Source: Crithidia fasciculata | Taxonomy: Eukaryota > Euglenozoa > Kinetoplastea > Trypanosomatida > Trypanosomatidae | NCBI GenBank assembly: GCA_000331325.2 | Contig: CM003407.1 | Coordinates: 2,238,501-2,302,500 of the forward strand | Direction of reading: 5' to 3' | Length of the DNA: 64,000 nucleotides | In this document: one piece after another, positions 40,362 to 50,800 of the stretch | How positions within the stretch are numbered: the stretch's first letter is position 1 | Layout of the letters: each line of letters opens with the position of its first letter | Notes under the pieces: model-generated | The model's database searches: none | What the model saw: the letters and a program-made list of their open reading frames with translations, nothing else | What the model was told of the DNA's origin: nothing | Made by a program: the position numbers and the translations under genes

Positions 40362-41420
40362 CTACTGAAACTGCGGCTTCGTGGAAGCTGCCCCTCCCGC
40401 AACACCCGAGGCACTACCCACACCAACACCGCCGCTGCTGCTGCTCGTCGCACCACTGTGCAGAGAGTGACGAGCGACCTGGTTCGTTGTGCGGATGGCG
40501 CAGAGGCACTTCTCATAGAGCACGAAGGCCATCACCGTCGAGGGGATCACACGTGCCACGTTCACCGGCAGCCCGCGGTACAGGCCGAGGAGGCCCTCCG
40601 TTCGCCAGATCGTCTGCAGCCCCGCCCACATGGAGCGGTACTGGTGGTTGCCGTGGTTGCGCTGGTCTTGCAGCCGCGTGCGCACCACTTCGAGTGGGTT
40701 GAAGAGGCAGCACGCGACGGCCTTGGCAAAGCCAGAAGCCAGGGCAACCTCCAGCGGGGACGGGTCGGCGTGATGCGTGAAGCAGTTCCGCCGGAACCAC
40801 TCGTAGATGGTGACCTGCACTGTCGTGTTGCTCGTCAACACAATCTGCGGCCCAAGACCGCGGAACATCGCACACCAGCCCTCACGCTGGACAATGGTGC
40901 GCACACCGGCCCACCCCGACGGCAGCGGCTGAGCAGGTTTGCCGTTGATCATGCGGTGCCCGTCAAAGAGCTGGCGACGCGTCTTCAAGACGTGCAGAGG
41001 CGTGATGACGGCGCCAGTGATGGTCGACGCAGCACAGGCACTGAGGAAGTCGCGGCCGGACGCCTCGAGGGCCGAGTCACCGAGGCGATCGCCCAACATC
41101 TCCGTCACGCGCTGCTGGGCCGAGCGGAAGGTGAGCAGGTACAGTCCCCAGCCAAGGCTGTGTGACACGACGGAGACACCGATGCCCTTGTACATGCCTC
41201 GCAGGCCCTCCTGTTGAACGATCTCGCGGCACGAGCGCAGAGGCATCGTGCGGCTGCCCTGGTGCAGCGTGTGCATTCGTGTGCGCAGAAAGTCAAGCGG
41301 GTAGAACATCATCATCGCTGCGGAGCCGCCAAGCACGCCAGCAGCGCCGTGCATCCATGGCTGCTCACCGCTCGCCAGCGCCGGTGATGCGGATTGAGAT
41401 GACGAGGAGGTGGGCGACAT
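40362..41420 (-). CDS. Mitochondrial carrier (SLC25), folate/FAD-nucleotide-like subgroup
   Basis: A 352-residue inner-membrane carrier with the three expected repeats. The signature motifs are PLDFLR (41-46), PLHVLK (141-146) and PLEVVR (242-247), each followed by the EG-x-x-x-YKG/YRG-type half (EGLRGMYKG, EGWCAMFRG, EGLLGLYRG). Stretches such as LGWGLYLLTF, VVRTRLQDQ and ARVIPSTVMAFVLYE resemble the SLC25A32 group (folate/FAD, related to pyrimidine-nucleotide and NAD carriers) more than ADP/ATP or phosphate carriers; the substrate is still inference. An extra Ser/Gly-rich tail of about 40 residues follows the sixth helix. The start MSPTSSSS leaves a short N-terminus; the frame's 17 upstream codons are not needed. 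Confidence 0.88.
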   Translation of the reverse strand: MSPTSSSSQSASPALASGEQPWMHGAAGVLGGSAAMMMFYPLDFLRTRMHTLHQGSRTMPLRSCREIVQQEGLRGMYKGIGVSVVSHSLGWGLYLLTFRSAQQRVTEMLGDRLGDSALEASGRDFLSACAASTITGAVITPLHVLKTRRQLFDGHRMINGKPAQPLPSGWAGVRTIVQREGWCAMFRGLGPQIVLTSNTTVQVTIYEWFRRNCFTHHADPSPLEVALASGFAKAVACCLFNPLEVVRTRLQDQRNHGNHQYRSMWAGLQTIWRTEGLLGLYRGLPVNVARVIPSTVMAFVLYEKCLCAIRTTNQVARHSLHSGATSSSSGGVGVGSASGVAGGAASTKPQFQ

Positions 41421-43602
41421 TTTTGTTGTTATGGTGGTGGAGAAGAGGTCAGATGCAACGCGACAGGACAACTAAGTTGGGGAGCCTCCACAGCTGAGAG
41501 CAGATGTACAAATCCAGATATGGGGAGGTGTGCTGTCCGAACGAAGAAACGCGACTGAACGAAAGGGGAAGAGTCGGCTTTGTCGCGAAGAAGAGAACGA
41601 CAGAAAAAAAATGTGCGTTGCAGCTCCACCTCGTAAAAGAGAGAGAGAAGAAGAAAAACGACAGGGGACAGAGAAGCGAGGCGCACTCTCACACCAGAGT
41701 TAAGAAGCTCTCGAATATATATGGGAAAAGTGGGGCAAGACCGGTGGTTTCAGCGCAGGTTGTCTGCCTTTCAACCAGAAAAAAAAACCGAGAAAAAGAC
41801 GAGACTAAAAAAAAAAGATGTTCGTCGGTTCCACTTCGCGAGAGGGAAAAAGGAGGGTGGCAATGGCTTGCGCAAGTGCCCGTACAGGCAAGAGGCACGA
41901 TCAGACAAGCACGTCGTCTCAATCACGCACCTTTGTAGGAAGGGAGAGGGACTACGTCGTGATGGAAAAGGGAGAAGAAATAGGCAGAGCAAAAGGACTA
42001 GGCAGAGCAGCGCACAAGGAAACTGCTAGCCGTCTCCTCAAAAAAAAAAAAAAAACAGGCGTCGGAAGTCGTGCAGTACAGGACTGAACGATCACTTTGC
42101 GCCAACCAAACAAATCGGAACAAAGAAGTGAGAAATAGAAACACTAGACTAATTTTTTGGAAAAAAAGCTAAAAGCTAGGTAGGTTCACTGAGGAAAAAA
42201 AGGAAACAAAAATATAGGCTGTAAAAAAAGAAAGCAGGTAATGACGACAATCAATAAAAGGTGGTTTTGTGACGCTGGGGAGGGAAAGGCGTGGATGGCA
42301 CACAACGGCCACGCAAAGGTGCCACAGGAGAAGAGAGGGATGAGAGAAGAGGAAGAGTAGTAGATGAATGATCAGTTTAGGGGGGTGCGTGCTAGTGGCC
42401 ATCGAAAACGTCGCGTGGGAATAGAAACTCATTTTTCTATCCACGCATTTGGCCTACTATTTCTCATTAGCAGCAAGTAAAAGTGCAACAGAGGAAAGAG
42501 CGAAATTAATGCTTTTAAACTCTCTCACGTATGTTTACGAAGCCCAGAGTGAGTACACAGAGAGTGCCCATGCTGCAACCAGAGCCTCCAAGCAAAGTGC
42601 TGGTGGCCTTGTGATCCACCGTCTCCGAATCCAACTCAAGCGAAGACTGATTCTTCAGTTTTCACAGACCAGACGTAGCCCATCGTACTAGCCACACCTC
42701 CTCCTTCTATGGCTCTTCTCCCTTTCATTTCGTTCTAGTAAAATTATTTTTTTTTTTTTGGCCGCTCACATCTTCTTTACGAAACTGATAAAATAAAACA
42801 AATCAAAACATAGAGAAGTTTTGGAAATGAACGCGTCACGTTGACTCAGACTGAACAATAGTGAAATCGAAGTAATTTTTTTTAACAGGAAATTGAAACG
42901 CGGATGGTGACGTGGCGAGTGATATAAAGCCGAACGGATCAGTCGTCGTAATCGGCCAACACAGGGAGGAGAAGTTTTCATGATCCGCCATCCACGACAA
43001 GCACAACAGGATGCACAGACACAGGACTTCCTCATCCCAAATATGACAGAGGACGAAGGAAAAAAAAACGGAGTGCGCGCTTCTTTCACTTACTTCCAAC
43101 TCATAAACGTTAACGTCATCGGTAACTTGAGAAGACACGACAACGGACAACGACACGGCCTCTCTAACAAGTGCCTTTCCTTTTGAGACTGATCCTTTCT
43201 TTACGTCTCCAAGTCCTTCACAAACAATAAAAAAAAAGGTGAGAAAAAAAATCAACCAAAACTAAACGAACCTTCCAGAAAAGACAGATGTATACTTGTT
43301 TTTCATTTCCAGGAATCAAGAATAGGTTTTTCTTTTTTTTGCTCGCAGAGCTTTAGCGACTCTCACACCTTGTGCTAAGCACACGTGCTTTCCCCCTCCC
43401 GTTTCCGGGGCGGTGGGAGAGCGGCAGCACCGCACACAGCAGTCAATAAAGAGGCGAAGAAGCGAGGAAGACGCAGCGCTCCGCAAAGAAAAGAAAGGAA
43501 AAGAGAGAAGAGGGAGGGAGGGGCAGAATAAACACACAGGAGGCGTCAGGAGAGAGAGAGAGAGAGAAAGAGAGGGCAGAGAGCCCTCTCGCCCTCACCC
43601 GC
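41421..43602. other. intergenic spacer, about 2.2 kb
   Basis: Gene-free spacer between the carrier and 6-phosphogluconate dehydrogenase. It contains A runs (a run of 15 at about 42040-42054) and a GA dinucleotide run near the dehydrogenase stop. No open frame with gene-like composition and no RNA gene were recognised. Confidence 0.55.
43551..43567. repeat. AG dinucleotide run
   Basis: Seventeen bases of alternating AG (CT in the transcript), 36 bp beyond the stop codon of 6-phosphogluconate dehydrogenase, in its probable 3' UTR. Confidence 0.8.
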
Positions 43603-45042
43603 TTACTGCATCTCCGGCCAGTTGAAAGACTCGCGGCCCTCCTTGTCCACGCGCTCGTAGCCGTGGCGGCCGAACACGTCGCGCTGCAGCGACACAAGCT
43701 GGCCGTACGGCAGCACCGGCTGGAACATCGCGTTGATGTACACCAGCGACGACAGCAGCACCGGCAGCGCCACAGACGTGCTCGTCGTCAGCAGCGCAAC
43801 GATGTTGCGGTAGTCCTGCAGGCCTTCGCTGATCTCCTTCGTGAAGGCGTCCATCAGGTTCGGCAGGTTCGGGTCCGCCTCGAACGCCTTCGTCATCGGC
43901 GTCAGCAGGTAGCCCTGCAGAATGCAGCCGGCGCGGAAGGTCGCGATCGTGGCCGGCAGGTTCAGGCCGAAGCCGTACACCTTGTCCAGCTCACGCAGGC
44001 ACTGGAACATCTGCGCGTAGCTCGCGATGATGGACAGCGCCACGGCGTGGTACAGCTGCTTCACCTCTGGCGCGTTTGGGCTCTTGTCCTTCGCCGTGTG
44101 GCCCAGCCCGTGCGGGAACTGCGGGTACGCCTTCGCGTTCGCCGTGCGCTCGTCCTTGTACATCGTCAGCTCGCGCGAGATCACCGCCATGTTCAGCGAC
44201 GGCGCGGGCACGCCCACCTCCAGCGCCTCCTGCGCGGACCACAGCCCGGTGCCCTTGGAGCCGATGCGGTCCTTCACCTTCTCCGACAGGTAGTTGCCCG
44301 CCGCCTCCTTCGCGTGGCACGCAGCGATCGAGATGTCCAGCATGTACGACTTCAGGAAGCCCTCGTCCTTCCACGCCTGGAACACGTCCCCGATCTCGTC
44401 GTTGTTGTAGCCCAGCGCGAGCAGCGCGTTGTACGCCTCGCCCCAGATCTGCAGGATCGCGTACTCGCCGGCGTTGTGGTACATCTTCACGCACGAGCCC
44501 GCGCCGCCCTTGCCGTTGAAGGTCACGCACGGCCGGCCGTCCTCCGCCTTCGCCGACGCAGCCTCCACGATCGGCCGCACCTCCTCCCACACGCTCGGCG
44601 TCCCGCCCGGGAAGAAGGCAGGGCCCTTGCGCGCACCCTCCTCGCCGCCGGAGATGCCCATGCCCAGGAACCGCAGCCCGCAGCTCTCCAGGTGCGCCGC
44701 GCGCTTGTCCTGGTCCTTGAAGTTCGCGTTGCCGGTGTCGATGATGATGTCGTCCTTCTCAAACACGCCCTTCAGCTGCTCGATCGTCGAGTCCGTCGCG
44801 GCGCCAGCCATCACAAGGATGAACGCCTTGCGCGGCTTCTTCAGCGAGTCGGAGAACTCCTTCATCGTCGGGTAGCCCGTCAGGTTGCCGGCGAACGGCG
44901 CCTTCTCGTTCTCCTTCAGGAACTCCTCCGTCTTCGCGTACGTGCGGTTGAACACCGCAACCTTGAAGCCCTTCTCCGCGATGTTCAGCGCGAGGTTCGC
45001 CCCCATCACGCCCAGGCCAATGATTCCGAGGTCGTTCGACAT
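43603..45042 (-). CDS. GND: 6-phosphogluconate dehydrogenase, decarboxylating
   Basis: A 479-residue enzyme of normal length that converts 6-phosphogluconate to ribulose 5-phosphate with NADP, the third step of the pentose phosphate pathway. The nucleotide-binding loop is GLGVMGANLAL (9-19). The substrate motif SGGEEGAR is at 131-138, and the catalytic K186 and E193 sit in KMYHNAGEYA, with N190 between them. The C-terminus reads ESFNWPEMQ; it is not a type 1 glycosomal signal, so a largely cytosolic enzyme is expected. The frame runs 65 codons further upstream but without conserved sequence, and MSNDLGIIGLG is the standard start. From memory the Leishmania major gene is on chromosome 35. Confidence 0.96.
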   Translation of the reverse strand: MSNDLGIIGLGVMGANLALNIAEKGFKVAVFNRTYAKTEEFLKENEKAPFAGNLTGYPTMKEFSDSLKKPRKAFILVMAGAATDSTIEQLKGVFEKDDIIIDTGNANFKDQDKRAAHLESCGLRFLGMGISGGEEGARKGPAFFPGGTPSVWEEVRPIVEAASAKAEDGRPCVTFNGKGGAGSCVKMYHNAGEYAILQIWGEAYNALLALGYNNDEIGDVFQAWKDEGFLKSYMLDISIAACHAKEAAGNYLSEKVKDRIGSKGTGLWSAQEALEVGVPAPSLNMAVISRELTMYKDERTANAKAYPQFPHGLGHTAKDKSPNAPEVKQLYHAVALSIIASYAQMFQCLRELDKVYGFGLNLPATIATFRAGCILQGYLLTPMTKAFEADPNLPNLMDAFTKEISEGLQDYRNIVALLTTSTSVALPVLLSSLVYINAMFQPVLPYGQLVSLQRDVFGRHGYERVDKEGRESFNWPEMQ

Positions 45043-45860
45043 CCTGCAGCACAGACGCGTCGGCGGTGTCGTGTATATAACCACTTTGGGTGAGTGTGAG
45101 TGGGAGTGCGTGGTACCGTGAGCGAGTGGTGGACAAAGCGTGCGGCCTGCGTGTATAGCAGGGGAGAGACACAGGGAAGCTACGGATAAAGAAAGTGTGT
45201 GGGTGTGCGACGAGTGGTCGAGACCGGCAGTCAGCACAGGGCGTATAGAGAAGTGAGAAAGGTAAAAAGGAGCTTGACGGGGGTCGAAGAAAGTAAGAGA
45301 AAGAGAGAGAACCGAAGAACAAAGCGCACAAAACTAAAATGTATTTCCTTTTGCGTGCTTCGTTACGAATTCTCTGAAAGGCTTAAAATAGGTGCTAGAG
45401 TATAGAGCTGTGAGATGCAATGATGGTCAATGAGAGTGACGTGAGTGTGTTTGTTGTGTGGGGATGTAGCGGAGTGGAGTTTAATGGGTTTTTTGTACGC
45501 GATGGCGGTGATGAGGTGCACGATATAAAAAGGATGGCGTTAGAAGAGGGAATTGTCTGAAGTAAAGGACATCGCTGCCTGTTCGTGACGTCAAGTGCAC
45601 GGTGCGTGAGGAAATTGGTGTGCATCCGAGTTTGATCGCTGTGAAAGAGATTATAGTTTCTCGAGCGAAGATGACACATTTCAGTACGCGGCCTCCTGCA
45701 TGCTTCTCCTAACACTGCTGAGTAAAACTTCGTCGATGTGATTAACACTGAACTGCTGTGAAGATGCAAAGACAAAATGAAGACTGAAGGAGGTGCTCGT
45801 GCGCACTTTACGTAGTTGCTGAGCGACAAGCCAGCTGTCCGCCTGCCATGCGGCACGCTT
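45043..45860. other. intergenic spacer, about 0.8 kb
   Basis: Spacer between 6-phosphogluconate dehydrogenase and the RsmI-family gene. GT/GAGTG-rich stretches near 45090-45130 are CA/CACTC-rich in the transcript and may precede the dehydrogenase splice site, but the choice of AG is ambiguous (45085-45084 or 45045-45044). No other feature seen. Confidence 0.5.
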
Positions 45861-47231
45861 TCAGTCAAGTCGGCTGGCATCGCTGCGATTGATCGCAAGG
45901 TTCATCTTGAGACGCTCCTGCTCTGCCTCAATCTTGCGAATGAGAGCGGCGCGTTTCGTTTTCCGCCTCTCACGACGCTGCTGCGCGAGTGCTCTTCGGC
46001 GCTGAAGGCGTGTGGGCATTAGTCCCCTCTTCGCTTTAGAAGCTGCAGCTGGAGATGTGGTGCCCTTTGACAGCTCAGATGCGCTGCCTCCACCTCTCAT
46101 CAGCTCTCCCAGTGGACGGCGCAGGCGCTGTCGCTTCGCGGCCTCCTTGGCGAGCCACGCCGCCGTCTCCGCGGGCCCCGCGCCGGCAACGACGACCACC
46201 AACTGCCCTTTGCGCAGAAGCAGCTGTGCCTCCTGTCGAAGGTAGAAGCTGACAAGGCGCTCTGCTGTGTCGGCGTGCAAGGATTCATTCAGCTTCGTCA
46301 GCTCGTGTGTCACGTAGACGCGGCGGTGCGGCACCACAGCAGCGATGTCCTGCAGCACGAGCAGGAGACGACGGGGCACCTCGTAAAAGACACAGGGGTA
46401 GGTAGCAGGGGCGACGACAGACCGCAGCAGGCGGAGACGTGCGCCGTGCGAGTCGGGCAAGACGTTGCCGAAGAAAAAAGAGCCATCTTGAAAAGCCTGT
46501 GGGGTGAGGAGACGACTGTTGTCTGCGCGACTGTTCTCGTCTGTCGAGTCTGCATCACTGCTCCGGGTCTCGTGTGGCGACGTGGTAAGGCCCGAGATGG
46601 CCAAGGCTCCCATCACCGCCGAGGCACCCGGCACCGCCGTCACCCGCACGCCGCTGCGCTGCATCTCCTGCACCAGCTCCCCGCCCACGTCACCGACACA
46701 GGGTGTGCCGCTGGTCGTAACAAGAGCCATGCTCCGCCCTCCCTTGAGCATATCCACCAGCTTATCCCGCGTCGCGGTGCGGTTTGTTTTACTGTAGTGA
46801 ATGAGACGCCCCTGACTGTCAACGTTGACGAGGTCGAGCAGGGTTTTGGTGGCGGGGCGGTCGGAGGTGACGATGTAGTCCACATGGCGCAGCACATCCA
46901 AGGCGCGTAGGGTGAAGTCTTTGAGGTTGCCGATGGGGACCGAGACGACGTGCAGCGCACCCTTGTCGATGTTGCTTGGCTTTGTGAGGGGGTCGATGGC
47001 GTCCTCGGAGGTGACGCGGGCTTTGCGGTAGTGAAAGGTGTTGCTGCGGAGGCGGACCGTGGTACAGAAGCAGCGAGCCTGCACCGAGATGCGTGACGCA
47101 GAGAGGCGGTTGGGGGCCGCGGTGGCGGTGGCGAGCCGCCTTGGAAGTACGGATGTAGCGGCATAGGCAGCCGTGAAGGAGAGGGAAGAGAGTGGCGCGG
47201 CGCGCTGCACAAGCGACCGTCCCACCACCAT
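45861..47231 (-). CDS. RsmI-family rRNA 2'-O-methyltransferase, probably mitochondrial
   Basis: A 456-residue member of the SAM-dependent tetrapyrrole-methylase-fold family that includes bacterial RsmI, which 2'-O-methylates cytidine 1402 of 16S rRNA. Landmarks: VVSVPIGNLKDFTLRALDVL (95-114, the PIGN loop), TSGTPCVGDVGGELV, VTAVPGASAVMGALAISGL (SAM-binding segment), FYEVPRRLL, and the ELTKLNESLH motif. The DTR after the first domain in RsmI is replaced by SDRPATK. An acidic insert of about 35 residues follows GLTTS. The first 70 residues carry many Arg and Ser and almost no acids, which suits a mitochondrial presequence, so the likely target is the unusual small rRNA of the kinetoplast ribosome. 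The C-terminal 90 residues are Arg/Lys-rich. The start is supported by a splice acceptor 54 nt upstream. Confidence 0.85.
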   Translation of the reverse strand: MVVGRSLVQRAAPLSSLSFTAAYAATSVLPRRLATATAAPNRLSASRISVQARCFCTTVRLRSNTFHYRKARVTSEDAIDPLTKPSNIDKGALHVVSVPIGNLKDFTLRALDVLRHVDYIVTSDRPATKTLLDLVNVDSQGRLIHYSKTNRTATRDKLVDMLKGGRSMALVTTSGTPCVGDVGGELVQEMQRSGVRVTAVPGASAVMGALAISGLTTSPHETRSSDADSTDENSRADNSRLLTPQAFQDGSFFFGNVLPDSHGARLRLLRSVVAPATYPCVFYEVPRRLLLVLQDIAAVVPHRRVYVTHELTKLNESLHADTAERLVSFYLRQEAQLLLRKGQLVVVVAGAGPAETAAWLAKEAAKRQRLRRPLGELMRGGGSASELSKGTTSPAAASKAKRGLMPTRLQRRRALAQQRRERRKTKRAALIRKIEAEQERLKMNLAINRSDASRLD

Positions 47232-47867
47232 CTTTCTTTTGTTCAGCTGGAGTACGTATACCTGTGTATGTGCTTGATCTTGTTTTGCTGAGGGAGCATG
47301 ATGAAAAAGCAAGAGAAAGAGAGAGAGAGATTCAGGAAGGTGCAGTTTTGATAGAAAGAAAGACGAGAGATCGGCGCTCACTTGAAGGAATGAACCGGCC
47401 TCCTCTGCGAACGGGACACTACAGGAAGCGGTCAATAGAGCGACCACAGATCAACAGTCATCATCCTGAACATTTTCTTCTTCACGATAGGCTAACAATG
47501 GCTATGGGTATTTAGCCTGTCCTTGCTGCTCTTCTTACCAACAGCAAACTGAGCGAAAAATAGTACTGAGACTCGGACAGAAACAAAAAAAAAATGTATC
47601 TATATTGATTGCTTTTCCTTGCGTGTTTTGTAAGTGTGTTACTTTAGACTGTGAATTAAGCGGTTAACAATGAACTGTTCCTTCCACTTTTGACGACAAA
47701 GAGCGGAGACGGCAACAACAAAAACAACACAAGTACAGCCCTTTGAAAACTCGACCACGCAACCTCCACGCGGTTCACCTCAATATTAAAGAAGGGCCGA
47801 CTCTTATGGGGGAAAAACATATATGTCCTTTTCTCAAGTGCTGCCCCTCAACTCAGCGTCTACACCA
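47232..47867. other. intergenic spacer, about 0.6 kb
   Basis: Short spacer between the RsmI-family gene and the giant THADA-like gene. Apart from the splice region at its low end it holds no recognisable feature. Confidence 0.5.
47286..47328 (-). promoter_or_regulatory. predicted trans-splice acceptor of the RsmI-family gene
   Basis: On the minus strand a long CT repeat and T-rich tract (about 47328-47301) is followed by CCCTCAG, the AG being at 47287-47286. The predicted 5' UTR is 54 nt. This excludes the extra 72 upstream codons of the frame. Confidence 0.5.
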
Positions 47868-50800
47868 CTAGCTCAACAGGGAATCAAAAACAGAAAAGCT
47901 GCGGCACGCCGCCGCGACGCTCTCCGAGCCTTCCGCGCCGAAGATGTAGCCGCAGAGGCACAAGACCACCGTCTCCTCGGCGAACATGTTGGCCGCCTCC
48001 TTCTGGAACAACACATCCTCCTCCTCATCCGCCTCCTCGCCATCGCCCTCGTCGTCGCTCTCCGCATCCCCCTCAGCACCAGCAACAGGGCAGGCCTCAT
48101 TGCCTACGATGGACAGGAGCGCACGCATGCCAGACGCACGATCCAGCTGGCCTGCCGCACACAGTTGACGAAGAAGGCGTGCGAGGGCCAGCAGGCAGGA
48201 CACCTGGTCGCGTGGCGCCTCCTCCGTCCCCCACAGGCAGTGGGAGCAGATGGTGGACGCCGCCTCTCGGATGCTCGACGTGTCATCGACGAGGAGGCGA
48301 AGGAGCACCAACAAGAGTGCCACCGCGCTCTCAGATGACGGGCTGGTGCGGGCAGGGTCCGACACACTGCGGCGCAGAAACGGCTGGGCGGTGCGCAGCG
48401 CCTTCACCACGGCGAGGCGCGACTCCAGCGGCTGCTCCGGCGCGGCGTAGAAGGTAAGAAGAGACGCCACCTGCGGTGAGATGGTGTGCGTGCCGCCCAC
48501 ATGTATGTCGTAGCTCGCCACAAAGTCCAGCGCGGCGCTGCAGACATCGGAGTTCTGCGAAAGAGCGATGCACGACGTCGGTGCGCCGTCACTGCCGCTG
48601 GGGCTTAGGCGGCGGACAGCCGTCTCGTAAAGTTCACGCACCGTCGAAGTGTTTTCTGCAGATGCCGCTGCTGACGCAGTCACGTGCGTCGTTGCGATAG
48701 CGGCAAAGCGGAGGTGCGTGACCAGCTGGCCCCACGAAATGCACCCAATGCGCTTTGCGGCGATGCCGTCCGCGGTGAAGAAGGCAGCCAGAGATCGAAA
48801 CACGAGTGTCGCGACGTCACACCCTCCCTCCTCCAGAAGCACCTGAAGAACGTCCACCACAGCCGCCCCGTCCAGGAGCGCAGCGCTGCCATCACCGTAG
48901 TGAATCAGCTGAGCAGCAATCCAGGAGATGAGGTTGTGCTCGCCGCTGCGGACGTCGAGAACGGCAGACTCACAGCGAAGGACCTCCGAAATACGGCGCC
49001 GCTCCTCCGGCGACCACGCACCGGCCGACGCCGTCGACGTGCGGCGCTGCTGCGCTGCCATGAAGACGACCACCGCACTCGCATTCTCCATCACGCTGCC
49101 GCGCTCTAGCACACCCTGGCTCGACAGCGCGTACGCCTCCAGCGAGGCCACACAGAGAGCCCGCAGCGCCTGCTGCTGGGCATCGGGGAGGTGCTGCTGC
49201 GGCCCATAGTAGACGAGGTCAGCCAGCAGCGCAAAGAGTGTCGCAGCCACCGTCGGGCACACGGCGCACGACTGGGCCAGCACATCCGCACAGGAGAGCA
49301 CCACTTCACAAATCGCGTGGCAGACGGCCTCCGCGACGGCCGGTGTGGCGTAGCTGCTGCGCTTCTGCTTGTAGTGCCGGCGACAGGTGCCGATGTACTG
49401 GGCGTGAAACTGGAGGAGCTGCAGAAGCGCACCGTGACAGGCGTTGAAGCCACCGGCAACTCCCGCGTCTGCACGCGTCTGCTCCTCACCAGTGGCGCGG
49501 CTGAACTCTTCCGCAACTGCCTCCTGCCTCCCTAGGGACAGACCGCGCCGGGTCTGGCGGATCACGCGCGTCAAGGCGGCGATGGGCACGAGACAGCACA
49601 GCGCCACCGCGCTCGCCGAGCGCACCATCAGGCTGGGCGAGGCCGCGCACCGCGCAACCGCCGCCGACATGCGCGCCGTGTCGTCGACCGTGCCGTGGCT
49701 AGCCTTGGTGATAAGGTGGGGCGGGTCGGGGGAGAGCATTGAGAGCAGCTGCAGCACTGGGAAAAGCGCAACGTTGACCTCTGGGCTCGCCGCTGTCGAT
49801 GAGGCGTTGCCCGCACCACTCTCGAGCCCGTCGCCACGAGTCAGCTCAGCATAGGCGTAGGCCACCCCGCGCGGGGTGCGCTTCGCCACGTCGTGCAGCG
49901 ACGTGTTTACGCCGGCCCCACCCGTCGACGGGTGCTCGCCAACAAAACGGTGGATGACGGCGGAGAAGAGCATGAGGGAGCTGTTGCGGGTGTACCAGCT
50001 GGCGTCGTGGAAGCCCTCGGTGGCGAGGGAGAAGGCCTCCTCAATGTAGGCGACCACGCGGTCCGCAAACACCTTGTCCTCGAAGATGAACTTCAGCACG
50101 TTCAACGCGTTGGAGCGCTGGCTGCGCCGCACATCGTCTGCGGTGCTGCCGAGGTTGCTGAAGGCCGTGACGGCGGTGTCGCCAAGGGGAAGGTCACCGC
50201 GTGCCACCCGCGTTAGCTGCCGCATGGCGACGGGGAAGAGGCTGTAGGGCACGGCGGTGTCCTCGGCCTCGAGAACGGCCAGAATGGCGTGGGGCAGACC
50301 CTGGCTACGCCGCAGCATGCGCGCCATATCGCCCGACGTCACACCCTCCGGACCGAGCAGGTAGCCCAGCAGCTCCGCCGGCAGCTGGTAGAAGTGCGGG
50401 GCACGCGAGCGAACCAGCGTGGCCGTCAGCGCCTTGAGCGCCTCCCGCACACACCGCATCACACCGTTGTGCTTCGTGAGCAACAACGCGTGCACGAGCT
50501 CGTAGGCGGCGCTGCGGACGGCGTCGAAAGGGAGCAGGTGCACCGCCCGCACCTTCAGCAGACCACCGACGGCGCTTGTCGCGACACGCATGCTGAGCCA
50601 CGTGTTGTTCACCACACCGCGCATCACCGACTCCGCCTCGGGGCGGCTGCGGTCGTAGACGTGGCCGCGGCAGTCCACCACCTCGTGCTCGCCGAGTCCC
50701 GCAGTAGCGCCGGTTGTCACCGTCTCGGTACCGACAAGGGCACTGCAGGTGCGCAGCACAACGCAGCAGCAGCGCAGCAGGTCTGTGCAGGCATCGGTGA

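Noticed and set aside
39816-41165. 449-codon plus-strand frame overlapping the carrier gene
   Set aside because: Its second half is antisense to the SLC25 carrier and its first half is spacer sequence; no domain is visible.
43663-45093. 476-codon plus-strand frame opposite 6-phosphogluconate dehydrogenase
   Set aside because: Shadow of a conserved enzyme; composition is dominated by Arg, His and Leu from GC-rich antisense codons.
45043-45237. 65-codon upstream extension of 6-phosphogluconate dehydrogenase
   Set aside because: The His/Ser/Pro-rich extension has no family counterpart, and the enzyme has normal length from the chosen Met.
47232-47447. 72-codon upstream extension of the RsmI-family gene
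   Set aside because: A strong CT tract and AG fall inside it, so most of it would not be in the mRNA.
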